Virus record (IMG/VR): IMGVR_UViG_3300020438_000168
Span: 1 to 30,150 of that record
Source: a virus
Reading direction: 5' to 3' (one strand)
Length of the DNA: 30,150 bases
Within the stretch, counting starts at the first letter, position 1; every line of letters begins with the position of its first letter. Position numbers and translations under genes: made by a program. Below, in pieces: positions 5,937-11,927 of this stretch. The notes beneath the pieces are model-generated. The model was not told the DNA's origin. It saw only the letters and a list, made by a program, of their open reading frames with translations, and searched no databases.

Positions 5937-6086
5937 ATGCCAAGAACTAAAAACGATTACATCAGGTATATGTGCCAATTTGCACCTGATCAATATGAAG
6001 AATTAAAAAAAAGAAGTGAAGAAGGTATTCCTATGGCTTATCACGTTAGAATTGCACTTAAAGAATACCTGGCTAAGAAAAATTAA
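5937..6086 (+). CDS. Small RHH-type DNA-binding protein, 49 aa
   Basis: The product MPRTKNDYIRYMCQFAPDQ... continues with EELKKRSEEGIPMAYHVRIALKEYLAKK: strand, helix, turn GIP, helix. This is the Arc/CopG ribbon-helix-helix pattern, probably a dimeric transcription repressor. The open frame extends upstream to 5886, but that part lies in the terminator and a hydrophobic AT-rich stretch, so the ATG at 5937 is the likely start. It converges on the 103-aa minus gene, overlapping it by 14 bases. A TATA-rich stretch at 5898-5925 could hold its promoter. Good candidate for an early regulator. Confidence 0.75.
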   Translation: MPRTKNDYIRYMCQFAPDQYEELKKRSEEGIPMAYHVRIALKEYLAKKN

Positions 6087-6384
6087 GTAAATCAATATCA
6101 CCTGGTTCATAATCTTTATAAGGTGATGGATAATCACTATCGATTGATTCAAACCATTCATCGATAATACTTTTATCATTTATCAAGCTATAACCCTCAT
6201 CTGATTCTTTACATATTTCTATGTAATATTCAGAAAAGTCATCAATAAATTCTGGTAACAGATTAAATTCTGAAGCTATTTCTTTAGCTTTATCAATGCA
6301 ATGTTCATTGAATTGATCAGAAATATATAAATCATCATCTTGATTCATAATCTGATCTGGTAATGGGTTGTCAATCATTTTCAA
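6073..6384 (-). CDS. Acidic hypothetical protein, 103 aa
   Basis: Strongly acidic protein with many Asp/Glu/Ser and Tyr residues, ending DYEPGDIDLLNFS. No recognisable fold. Last gene of a six-gene leftward operon, overlapping the upstream gene by 14 bases. Small acidic phage early proteins often bind and inhibit host proteins or mimic DNA, but nothing specific is visible here. Confidence 0.7.
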   Translation of the reverse strand: MKMIDNPLPDQIMNQDDDLYISDQFNEHCIDKAKEIASEFNLLPEFIDDFSEYYIEICKESDEGYSLINDKSIIDEWFESIDSDYPSPYKDYEPGDIDLLNFS

Positions 6385-6688
6385 TGTCCTTTTTTAGTGA
6401 AAGTTCAAGGTTTATTGCCTTTAAATAAATATTCATGCTTTCTAAATCTTCATCACATAATTGATCTACTATTTCATCTATTGTGTGAGTTACTACCTCA
6501 TTTACTGGGTGATCTTCATCTGGATGCATTTGCTGTATCTTTTGTAAAAACAAAATAATGTTAGCTAGCATATTGAATGAGAATTTAAAATTAAATTCTT
6601 TTTTTTCAAGTTCTTCAAAGTTCATAGTTTTCGTTAGCGAATTTTCGTGTATGTTATTTTTTAATAAAGTATTTAAGTCTATCTTCAT
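6371..6688 (-). CDS. Hypothetical protein, 105 aa
   Basis: Unrecognised acidic, helical protein with a hydrophobic helix FSFNMLANIILFLQKI near the middle, then MHPDEDHPVNEVV and an amphipathic C-terminal region. The start overlaps the upstream gene by 35 bases; a shorter start at the Met near residue 22 (TMNFEELEKKEF) would lie beyond that overlap and is a reasonable alternative. Confidence 0.65.
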   Translation of the reverse strand: MKIDLNTLLKNNIHENSLTKTMNFEELEKKEFNFKFSFNMLANIILFLQKIQQMHPDEDHPVNEVVTHTIDEIVDQLCDEDLESMNIYLKAINLELSLKKDIEND

Positions 6689-7025
6689 ATTTTTCGATAT
6701 TGTTTAAAATTTCAGTATCCTGGTTTTCTTCATAATCATCACAATATCTATCGTATTGTTCCATATTACGATTAAACATTCTTTCTAAAAGATCCTGTTT
6801 AACTTGATATTCAGATACTATTTCAAGCTTTCGATCTTCTTCCCAGCTGACTATATCAGGATCATTGATAACCTCATCATACCAACCATAAAAAGTTGAT
6901 TTGTGAACGTCATCAAATTCTCTCATGCATCTTTTAACTACCTGATTCCTATTGAGTTTTTTAACTCGAATAAGCTCTTTCATCCTTTCTCTACAGGATT
7001 CTTTATTAGGATTTTCTTTTACCAT
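6654..7025 (-). CDS. Helix-turn-helix-like protein, 123 aa
   Basis: The N-terminal half contains RMKELIRVKKLNRNQVVKRCMREFDDVHKSTFYGWYDEVI in two helical blocks (residues about 14-53), resembling the HTH of small terminase or resolvase-type DNA-binding proteins (helix, RNQVV, spacer, STFYGWY recognition helix). The C-terminal half is a long charged helix (MEQYDRYCDDYEENQ). It could be a sequence-specific DNA-binding regulator. A separate TerS candidate lies next to terL, so a terminase role is less likely. Confidence 0.7.
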   Translation of the reverse strand: MVKENPNKESCRERMKELIRVKKLNRNQVVKRCMREFDDVHKSTFYGWYDEVINDPDIVSWEEDRKLEIVSEYQVKQDLLERMFNRNMEQYDRYCDDYEENQDTEILNNIEKYEDRLKYFIKK

Positions 7026-7235
7026 TTACCATTCGTCTCCAATATAGTCATAATCATCATCATCACCTTCTTCTTTTAATTCAATTTCACCAATAGGTAA
7101 AGCTTTAATAACTTCAATAATGTCTACAAGTGCATCACTTGAAGTTTCATCAAAGTTAAAGTTTTTATATTTAGTTAGACCTATGTGTTGTTGTATGGCC
7201 TGATCAATAAATTCATAAAGTTTCATTTTAAGCAA
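7026..7235 (-). CDS. Small acidic hypothetical protein, 69 aa
   Basis: Unrecognised. Helical N-terminal part and a very acidic C-terminal tail (EEGDDDDYDYIGDEW). Overlaps the upstream gene by 8 bases and abuts the downstream one. A second Met at codon 4 (MKLYEFIDQ) may be the true start, which would remove part of the overlap. Confidence 0.7.
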   Translation of the reverse strand: MLKMKLYEFIDQAIQQHIGLTKYKNFNFDETSSDALVDIIEVIKALPIGEIELKEEGDDDDYDYIGDEW

Positions 7236-7476
7236 TCCTATAACCTTCAGTTTGCAGTTGTATCGACCAATCTTTTATAGAGTTCCAGGATAAAGTAACT
7301 TCTTCGCCTAGAATACTTTCAGGATCATTTTCCTTAGTCATAACAACAAGAATTTCATGAATATTTTCAATATTCACTTCCCAATGTGAAATACGATATT
7401 CAACACCATTAGGATTAGTAACAATTGAATGATTTAAAGTTTCAAGTCTAATTGCTGAACATTTTTCTAATTTCAT
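7228..7476 (-). CDS. Hypothetical protein, 82 aa
   Basis: Unrecognised; predicted mixed alpha/beta (RISHWEVNIENIHEILVVMT, EVTLSWNSIKDWSIQLQ). Overlaps the stop of the 80-aa gene by one base and the 69-aa gene by eight, showing tight co-translation. No motif. Confidence 0.7.
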   Translation of the reverse strand: MKLEKCSAIRLETLNHSIVTNPNGVEYRISHWEVNIENIHEILVVMTKENDPESILGEEVTLSWNSIKDWSIQLQTEGYRIA

Positions 7477-7718
7477 TAGTTTTCATCCTCATCAGGGCAG
7501 GTTTCTTCGATTATTACAAGCTTTTCAAATCCTTCTATATCATCGATGTAAGGATTTTCTAAACTTATATCTTTAATTCTGTTCATTGCGTGTTGTCTGT
7601 AAGTATGGTTATGTGACGCTAAATGATTGATTAATCTAATAATCGTTACCTGATATTCAGGTAATAGTTCGTTCAATCGATGTTGCATGACGATTAAATG
7701 ACTTTGTGTCTCTCTCAT
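7476..7718 (-). CDS. Hypothetical protein, 80 aa, first gene of the six-gene operon
   Basis: Unrecognised. Helical N-terminal part with several His residues (MQHRLNELL, HLASHNHTYRQHAMNRI) and an acidic C-terminal tail. Preceded by ATTTAATTAAT two bases before the ATG, a variant of the start-proximal element, and about 45 bases further up by the ATTAGTATACTAAT palindrome that is shared with the divergent 7794 gene. Confidence 0.7.
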   Translation of the reverse strand: MRETQSHLIVMQHRLNELLPEYQVTIIRLINHLASHNHTYRQHAMNRIKDISLENPYIDDIEGFEKLVIIEETCPDEDEN

Positions 7719-7762
7719 GATTAATTAAATGATATAAGGTTATGCATTCATGATATCATAGA

Positions 7763-7776
7763 ATTAGTATACTAAT
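7763..7776. promoter_or_regulatory. 14-bp palindrome with symmetric -10 box between divergent genes
   Basis: ATTAGTATACTAAT, identical to the palindrome at 2479-2492. TATACT reads on both strands. Rightward it lies 20 bases before the ATG at 7794. Leftward it lies about 45 bases before the ATG at 7718. It is a likely bidirectional promoter and/or repressor site for the divergent pair. Confidence 0.5.
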
Positions 7777-7793
7777 CAAATTTGGCCTTTAAG

Positions 7794-7952
7794 ATGTCTT
7801 TAATTAAACAATTTATTCATGATCACAACATCACCACTAATGATGAGTTTAAAAACCATTTAACCAGGTTAAATAAACTTTCATCTAATGATAAAAATTT
7901 AGATATCCTGGTTAATTTACTTTTAATTAATTACTTAAAATCTAAGCTATAG
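7794..7952 (+). CDS. Small hypothetical protein, 52 aa
   Basis: Begins MSLIKQFIHDHNITTNDEF and ends LLLINYLKSKL; helical, Asn/Leu/Lys-rich, no recognisable motif. It is the only plus-strand frame in this part. Its start is placed just downstream of the symmetric -10 palindrome and it converges on the GP88-like gene with an 11-base overlap. GGCCTTTAAGATG spans its start; the same GGCCTTTAA word is repeated at 9100-9134. Confidence 0.55.
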   Translation: MSLIKQFIHDHNITTNDEFKNHLTRLNKLSSNDKNLDILVNLLLINYLKSKL

Positions 7953-8664
7953 CTAGTTTCTTTTTACGTTTTATAAGTTTTAAAGCTTCCCCAGCTTCAC
8001 TTCCTTTTTCTTGCAATCCATGAAGTAATAAACCGAAAGGTTTATTTCCAAAGCAAAGAGAGTCATCTTTATCTATTTTTAAATTAAGTTTCTTTGCTTC
8101 TTCTTCACTAAATACAACTTTTGAGTACTTAGTAAAATAACCTTGATTAATCAAGTAATCAAATTTTCCCCCGTAACTGGCTACCATATAAAAATTATCT
8201 GGTAGAAATACTGTCATAAATAAATCTAAGCTTTTACTATAACAATAAAATTTTATATCTTTATTTAATCTGGCTACATTTATAAAAGCTTTTAAATAGA
8301 TAATATTAAAAAAGTCTCCTGATTCATGAATCCTAAACTTTTTAATATTCTTTTTCTTAGCTTGTATTGATTCATTAATTAAATTAGTTAACCCGTTTAT
8401 ATCTTTTTTTACTACATAACTATTAATTAAATTATAGTTATATCTCCTACTTTTAAATACGTTAGGGTAACGTAATTCTTCACTTGCCGCAAAGCAAGTG
8501 AACATACTTTCAGGACCTCTATTTAATACTCTTTTATCATTTTTAACTGTTACCCATGCTTTGCAATTATTGCTACCTGGACAAGTTATACCAGCTGATA
8601 TCGATAGTATCAAAGTATCATTAGATAACTTTGCGTTACCTTTACTTAATTTAAGTAAGTTCAT
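7942..8664 (-). CDS. GP88-like phage protein, 240 aa
   Basis: Resembles the phage 'gene product 88' family (first named in mycobacteriophages, function unknown). Typical features: an opening LKLSKGNAKL, then CPGSNNCKAW (about residues 28-37), a cysteine-containing segment FTCFAASEE, the central RIHESGDFFN, a strand-rich middle with YCYSKS, and a late Cys in DSLCFGNKPFG. The spaced Cys/His residues suggest a metal- or cofactor-binding site. It is a single-gene unit, starting three bases after a copy of the start-proximal element. The C-terminal tail is basic (LIKRKKKLAIA). Confidence 0.75.
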   Translation of the reverse strand: MNLLKLSKGNAKLSNDTLILSISAGITCPGSNNCKAWVTVKNDKRVLNRGPESMFTCFAASEELRYPNVFKSRRYNYNLINSYVVKKDINGLTNLINESIQAKKKNIKKFRIHESGDFFNIIYLKAFINVARLNKDIKFYCYSKSLDLFMTVFLPDNFYMVASYGGKFDYLINQGYFTKYSKVVFSEEEAKKLNLKIDKDDSLCFGNKPFGLLLHGLQEKGSEAGEALKLIKRKKKLAIA

Positions 8665-8667
8665 TTT

Positions 8668-8685
8668 TTTAATTAAATAAGTTTG
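8668..8685 (-). promoter_or_regulatory. Start-proximal element copy (CAAACTTATTTAATTAAA)
   Basis: The minus-strand 18-mer ends three bases before the ATG of the GP88-like gene and contains the palindrome TTTAATTAAA. TTTAAT inside it is a 5-of-6 match to a -10 box, which would place the transcript start almost at the ATG. Confidence 0.5.
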
Positions 8686-8690
8686 AATTT

Positions 8691-8713
8691 AAAAAAGAAG
8701 TTTTTACACTTCT
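8691..8713 (-). terminator. Rho-independent terminator of the 9075-8750 unit
   Basis: On the minus strand AGAAGT - loop of six - ACTTCT is followed by a run of six T residues. It separates the two small genes at 8750-9075 from the GP88-like gene. Confidence 0.7.
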
Positions 8714-8749
8714 AATATTTATTTTAACATATATTGATATATAATAATA

Positions 8750-8914
8750 TCAATTATTGTTTAATCTTGATATCTTACTTTTAATCGAAGAATACATTTT
8801 TCTTTTTTCATTACTCATATTTCTTACATCCAAACTAAACCATGCTTCATATAAAATTTCAGCAAGAAATTTAGTTTCTTCTTCTGTAAGAATTTCTCCT
8901 AGTGCATCAATCAT
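8750..8914 (-). CDS. Small hypothetical protein, 54 aa
   Basis: Begins MIDALGEILTEEETKFLAEI and ends SKISRLNNN. Highly helical with an acidic first half and basic second half. Starts two bases after the stop of the 52-aa gene, so the two form a bicistronic unit closed by the terminator at 8691-8713. No motif recognised. Confidence 0.65.
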   Translation of the reverse strand: MIDALGEILTEEETKFLAEILYEAWFSLDVRNMSNEKRKMYSSIKSKISRLNNN

Positions 8915-8916
8915 TT

Positions 8917-9075
8917 TTAAATATCTCCCATATCTTCTAATTTTCCTAACTTGTATAAAACATAGTTAGCCATCTTTAATTCATCCTTTATTAAATCTGG
9001 TTCGTGATTATTTTCTAAATTTTCAATTCGATTGTTAACTGTAGAAATTAACCATTTAATAATTTCTTGATCCAT
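8917..9075 (-). CDS. Small hypothetical protein, 52 aa
   Basis: Begins MDQEIIKWLISTVNNRIENL and ends GKLEDMGDI. Predicted helical hairpin or short coiled coil. First gene of a two-gene unit; the ATG comes three bases after a copy of the start-proximal element, and three TTAAAGGCC repeats lie just upstream of that. Confidence 0.65.
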   Translation of the reverse strand: MDQEIIKWLISTVNNRIENLENNHEPDLIKDELKMANYVLYKLGKLEDMGDI

Positions 9076-9078
9076 TGT

Positions 9079-9096
9079 TTTAATTAAATAAGTGTT
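9079..9096 (-). promoter_or_regulatory. Start-proximal element copy (AACACTTATTTAATTAAA)
   Basis: Third copy of the element, three bases before the ATG at 9075 on the minus strand. It directly adjoins the TTAAAGGCC repeat cluster. Confidence 0.5.
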
Positions 9097-9099
9097 TAC

Positions 9100-9134
9100 G
9101 GCCTTTAACCTTATTGGCCTTTAACGGCCTTTAA
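9100..9134. repeat. Three GGCCTTTAA repeats
   Basis: GGCCTTTAA at 9100-9108, 9116-9124 and 9126-9134; a fourth copy is at 7784-7792. On the minus strand they read TTAAAGGCC upstream of the 9075 gene. GGCC is rare in this AT-rich left arm, so the clustering is striking; they are possible regulator or replication-protein sites. Confidence 0.6.
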
Positions 9135-9174
9135 GATATCCAGGATATTTGAAACTAAAATAAAATAGCTTCAT

Positions 9175-9197
9175 AAAAGGATATTTAATATCCCTTT
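9175..9197 (-). terminator. Hairpin terminator after the 9210-10127 unit
   Basis: On the minus strand AAAGG(G)ATAT - TAA - ATATCC is followed by TTTTA. The stem has one bulged G. It lies 12 bases after the stop of the 91-aa gene. Confidence 0.55.
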
Positions 9198-9209
9198 GAG
9201 CAACTATTA

Positions 9210-9485
9210 TTATTTTTTATAAATAAAATTAAAAAGTTTTTTAAATGCTATTGGATCTCCATAATATAAATTTCCATAAAAAACAGAATATTTAAAAGGA
9301 TCATTTAATAATTTAAAAATTTCATTTACTCTTATTTGTAATTGTTCAATCTCCAGCTCTGATAATCTGCCTTTAAATATTTCTATAGCTGGAGTATCAA
9401 AATGAAAATCTAAATCATTTATAACTAAATCTTTTATAAACTGTTTAGCTTTTTCAGGTGTTGTTAGTTTTTTATTAAATTTCAT
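9210..9485 (-). CDS. Hypothetical protein, 91 aa
   Basis: Unrecognised. Charged helices (TTPEKAKQFIKDLVI, LSELEIEQLQIRVNEIFKLL) and an aromatic C-terminal end (YSVFYGNLYYGDPIAFKKLF). Third gene of a three-gene leftward unit, overlapping the 98-aa gene by 11 bases. Confidence 0.7.
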   Translation of the reverse strand: MKFNKKLTTPEKAKQFIKDLVINDLDFHFDTPAIEIFKGRLSELEIEQLQIRVNEIFKLLNDPFKYSVFYGNLYYGDPIAFKKLFNFIYKK

Positions 9486-9771
9486 TTATTCCCCAACATA
9501 AACAGAAACTACCGAAATCATAATATTCTTTATTATCTCTAATTACTTTATTTATTTTTTTATCACAGAATTCAATTATTTCTTCAATCATTTCTTCTGT
9601 ATTAGTTTCTTCATTAGTATAATATTCAACTATTTTATTAAACTCTTCTTCTTCAAATTTTGGACACTTCCAACCATTCCATGATTCTGTAATATCATAA
9701 TATCCTTTAAATTTAGGACTATCAGTATCTAACTTGTTACCACATGGTAAATAAAAATAAGCTTGTTTCAT
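9475..9771 (-). CDS. Hypothetical protein, 98 aa
   Basis: Unrecognised. Aromatic and Cys-containing ends (YFYLPCGNKL, WNGWKCPKF and FCLCWGINEI) flank an acidic helical centre (EEEEFNKIVEYY, NTEEMIEEIIEF). The four Cys could bind a metal, but the spacing matches no motif I know. Coupled by ATGA to the upstream gene. Confidence 0.7.
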   Translation of the reverse strand: MKQAYFYLPCGNKLDTDSPKFKGYYDITESWNGWKCPKFEEEEFNKIVEYYTNEETNTEEMIEEIIEFCDKKINKVIRDNKEYYDFGSFCLCWGINEI

Positions 9772-10127
9772 TTTTCTATTACTCCAAAACTTGTTAATTC
9801 TTTTTTATCTACTTCTTCTATATCTATAACTCCCATATCTATTGCCCAATCAAATAACTCTTTTTTCATTGTCTTTATTTCTTCTTCTTCTTTACTCATC
9901 CAATCTTCATTACCTAATATTAAATAATGATTTCCATTCTCCAATATTTCATACCATCCCCCATAATGAAAAACTCTAACAAATTTTGTTTTTCCGTCAC
10001 TTGTTTCTTGACTCCATAAAATAGTTTCAGTTCCCACTCCCATTGATTCCAATAATTTAAAATTTTCTTTTATAAATGGTACATCGTAAAATTTAGACTC
10101 CCATTTTTCATAAGTAATCTTTTTCAT
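9768..10127 (-). CDS. Hypothetical protein, 119 aa
   Basis: Unrecognised. The middle is strand-like (KTKFVRVFHYGGWYEI, NGNHYLILG) and the C-terminal part is an acidic helix ending with a valine/isoleucine-rich tail. First gene of a three-gene unit; its ATG is three bases after a copy of the start-proximal element. Confidence 0.7.
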   Translation of the reverse strand: MKKITYEKWESKFYDVPFIKENFKLLESMGVGTETILWSQETSDGKTKFVRVFHYGGWYEILENGNHYLILGNEDWMSKEEEEIKTMKKELFDWAIDMGVIDIEEVDKKELTSFGVIEK

Positions 10128-10130
10128 TTG

Positions 10131-10149
10131 TTTAATTAAATAAAGTTTG
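10131..10149 (-). promoter_or_regulatory. Start-proximal element copy (CAAACTTTATTTAATTAAA)
   Basis: Fourth copy, with one extra T, three bases before the ATG at 10127. It lies just after the terminator-like hairpins of the preceding unit. Confidence 0.5.
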
Positions 10150-10154
10150 ATAAT

Positions 10155-10207
10155 AAAACTATTTATAAAAATAGTTTTTTATAACTCTCAGTATTTGAAA
10201 GCTATAA
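10155..10207 (-). terminator. Two consecutive hairpins after the 10220-10887 unit
   Basis: The inner stem AAAACTATTT/AAATAGTTTT (10155-10178) and the stem TTATAGCTTTC/GAGAGTTATAA on the minus strand (10179-10207). The second has G-T pairs only as minus-strand RNA, so it is better formed leftward. Likely terminator, though the U-run is interrupted. Confidence 0.5.
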
Positions 10208-10219
10208 GAAACTATTATT

Positions 10220-10570
10220 TTATTTTTCTTCTATTAATAAATTATCTATAAACTTATAAACATCTTCATAACCTACATCTTCAAATATCATTAAAGCTAA
10301 TCCAAATTGTACTCTCTCTCTATGTCCAAATACTTGATCAGCTTCAAATACTTGATGCTTCCATTTGTGAGTACTTATTGAATTTCTTGCTTTATATCTT
10401 TTTTCATAGTCTCTATAATTTTTATTTTCTTTTTCTTCTTCTTTTAAATTTCTATCCGTTGTATATCCTATGAAATCTAGATAGAAATCAAAAGGAGTAC
10501 TTTTAAATGAATTCTTAAAATCAGAATCCATATTATAAAAGTCTTCAATGTGTTTATAATTTTTATTCAT
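10220..10570 (-). CDS. Hypothetical protein, 116 aa
   Basis: Unrecognised. Charged N-terminal half (YNMDSDFKNSFKSTPFDFYLDF, EEEKENKNYRDYEKRYK) and a more hydrophobic C-terminal helix pair (FGLALMIFEDVGYEDVYKFI). Last gene of a three-gene leftward unit with the 45-aa and 56-aa frames; the hairpins at 10155-10207 follow it. Confidence 0.7.
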   Translation of the reverse strand: MNKNYKHIEDFYNMDSDFKNSFKSTPFDFYLDFIGYTTDRNLKEEEKENKNYRDYEKRYKARNSISTHKWKHQVFEADQVFGHRERVQFGLALMIFEDVGYEDVYKFIDNLLIEEK

Positions 10571-10576
10571 AATTTT

Positions 10577-10714
10577 TTAAAATAGTTTTGTGTCTTGTAA
10601 ATGGATAATTCTATTTTTTATTTCTATTTGTTCTTTTAAACTTTTTATTAAAAGATCTTTTTCAATAATTAATTTTTCTTGATCTTGAATTTTGCTATGT
10701 AGAATATTTATCAT
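10577..10714 (-). CDS. Small coiled-coil protein, 45 aa
   Basis: Begins MINILHSKIQDQEKLIIEKD and ends HLQDTKLF. Leu/Ile repeat roughly every seven residues, a short coiled coil. It begins two bases after the stop of the 56-aa gene with GGAG eight bases before its ATG, which supports translation. Confidence 0.6.
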   Translation of the reverse strand: MINILHSKIQDQEKLIIEKDLLIKSLKEQIEIKNRIIHLQDTKLF

Positions 10715-10716
10715 TT

Positions 10717-10887
10717 TTATATCTCCGATAAAATTGTATTTATGATTGTCTCTTTTTCTAATTGCTTACAAGCTAATGAGATATTAGACTCTTCACAATC
10801 AATCTTTGTTGACTTATGCAAACTAGAACTAACTCCAAAATAAAAGAGACTCCCAACCGATAACCATAGAAATAAGTGTTTGATCAT
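10717..10887 (-). CDS. Small membrane-anchored or exported protein, 56 aa
   Basis: The N-terminus is MIKHLFLWLSVGSLFYFGVS: one basic residue followed by a hydrophobic run of about 16 residues, i.e. a signal peptide or single transmembrane helix. The remaining 35 residues are polar with two Cys (DCEESNISLACKQ) that could form a disulphide outside the cytoplasm. An envelope role, for example superinfection exclusion, is possible but speculative. First gene of its unit, four bases after a start-proximal element. Confidence 0.6.
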   Translation of the reverse strand: MIKHLFLWLSVGSLFYFGVSSSLHKSTKIDCEESNISLACKQLEKETIINTILSEI

Positions 10888-10891
10888 TTTT

Positions 10892-10910
10892 TTTAATTAA
10901 ATAGGTTTTG
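10892..10910 (-). promoter_or_regulatory. Start-proximal element copy (CAAAACCTATTTAATTAAA)
   Basis: Fifth clear copy, four bases before the ATG at 10887 on the minus strand. Confidence 0.5.
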
Positions 10911-10920
10911 GATAATTTTA

Positions 10921-10951
10921 TTATTCTTAGTTTTATTAAAGCTAAGAATAA
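10921..10951. promoter_or_regulatory. Long AT-rich hairpin upstream of the 10887 gene
   Basis: TTATTCTTAG (10921-10930) pairs perfectly with CTAAGAATAA (10942-10951), extendable inward through TTT/AAA. It is not followed by a clean T-run on either strand, so an operator or 5' leader structure is more likely than a terminator. The surrounding 10,911-11,126 has no gene. Confidence 0.4.
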
Positions 10952-11045
10952 ATATTCTCTGAAGTAATTAGTTATCAAAAGGTAAGATAATAATTAAGAT
11001 TAGAGAAAATTTAAGAAGTACTATTATAAGTATTCTTATTACTAT

Positions 11046-11067
11046 ATTAACATAAACTTATGTTAAT
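11046..11067. promoter_or_regulatory. Inverted repeat ATTAACATAA-AC-TTATGTTAAT
   Basis: Perfect 10-bp arms with a 2-bp spacer between the leftward early genes and the rightward 11127 gene; a further half-site TTATGTTA lies near 11088. Typical geometry of a dimeric repressor site; the cognate protein is unknown (several RHH/HTH candidates are encoded nearby). Confidence 0.45.
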
Positions 11068-11126
11068 TACTAGCAATATGAATAAAATTATGTTATTATA
11101 AATATAGTTAATAAATTAATTGAACA

Positions 11127-11315
11127 ATGAACAAACAACAATTTAAATATCAAGTTTTATTTATTGGAGATAGCATATCTCAACCTAGAGTAATTGGAGA
11201 ATATGTATCTAGAATGAGAGCTAGTAACAAAGCTAACAAGTTAGATTTAGATTATGGAGCTTACAGACATTCTGTTAAAAGAGTAGAGCTTCAGAGCTTC
11301 GGAGAATATAGGTAA
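11127..11315 (+). CDS. Small basic hypothetical protein, 62 aa
   Basis: Unrecognised. Begins MNKQQFKYQVLFIGD, then polar/basic sequence with MRASNKANKLDLDYGAYR. It is a lone plus-strand gene between the early genes and the minus-strand terS. Upstream AAATTAATTGAACAATG somewhat resembles the start-proximal element of the minus-strand genes. The 70 bases between its stop and the terS stop hold no convincing terminator. Confidence 0.6.
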   Translation: MNKQQFKYQVLFIGDSISQPRVIGEYVSRMRASNKANKLDLDYGAYRHSVKRVELQSFGEYR

Positions 11316-11385
11316 TAGGTTGGGGGAGTAGTTGTAAAAAAATTTATATCTACCTGGGTATACGGGTAACCTAAATATATTCTGG

Positions 11386-11835
11386 TTAATTTTTTGGTTC
11401 TATGCGGATAGCAAGTTCTGGAGCTTGAATGTTAACAGTTTCAACGGATTCGCCTACGACTTTACCTAGGGAGTCTAAGATTTGTGCGGCTGTTTGAAGT
11501 TGACCTTTAGAGATTGCTTTGTTGAAGAGTCTCATACGCATTGCTTGAAGTCTGGGGATCATTTTATCTCTTTCTTTATTCCAATCTTCATCATTCCATT
11601 CTTTAACTTTTTTCCAGTCAGCCCAACCTGTGGGTTCTGAGATGTTTTCTCTTTTAGAATGTTCTATAACGAGTTGTCTTGTAGTTTTACCTTCTAGCTG
11701 ACGAGAGTATAGTCGTTGGCAACGAGCTTCTATGACTGCTCTTGAGTTAGTTCCTCCTGTGTACTTTTGTACTCTGGGTTTACGTTGAGGAGCTGGGAGG
11801 TCATTATTGAAAGTATTAATAAAAGATTCAGTCAC
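11386..11835 (-). CDS. terS: Probable terminase small subunit
   Basis: Candidate DNA-recognition subunit of the packaging motor. 149 residues with an N-terminal helical region (SRAVIEARCQRLYSRQLEGKTTRQLVIEHSKRE in two blocks) compatible with a helix-turn-helix, a Trp-rich centre (TGWADWKKVKEWNDEDW), a helical oligomerisation-type segment (MIPRLQAMRMRLFNKAISKGQLQTAAQILDSLGK in two blocks) and a flexible tail. Start is GTG. It lies directly upstream of terL but on the opposite strand, with a shared 92-base intergenic region; same-strand TerS-TerL is more usual. Assignment rests on size, architecture and position. Confidence 0.7.
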   Translation of the reverse strand: MTESFINTFNNDLPAPQRKPRVQKYTGGTNSRAVIEARCQRLYSRQLEGKTTRQLVIEHSKRENISEPTGWADWKKVKEWNDEDWNKERDKMIPRLQAMRMRLFNKAISKGQLQTAAQILDSLGKVVGESVETVNIQAPELAIRIEPKN

Positions 11836-11927
11836 AATCTGTAGGTGAGGGGGTTAATAATCCGATGATAGCCTTAAAAGTATGAAAAATGCTAGAAAAA
11901 GGGTAATATTGTGAAAAAAAGGGTTTT

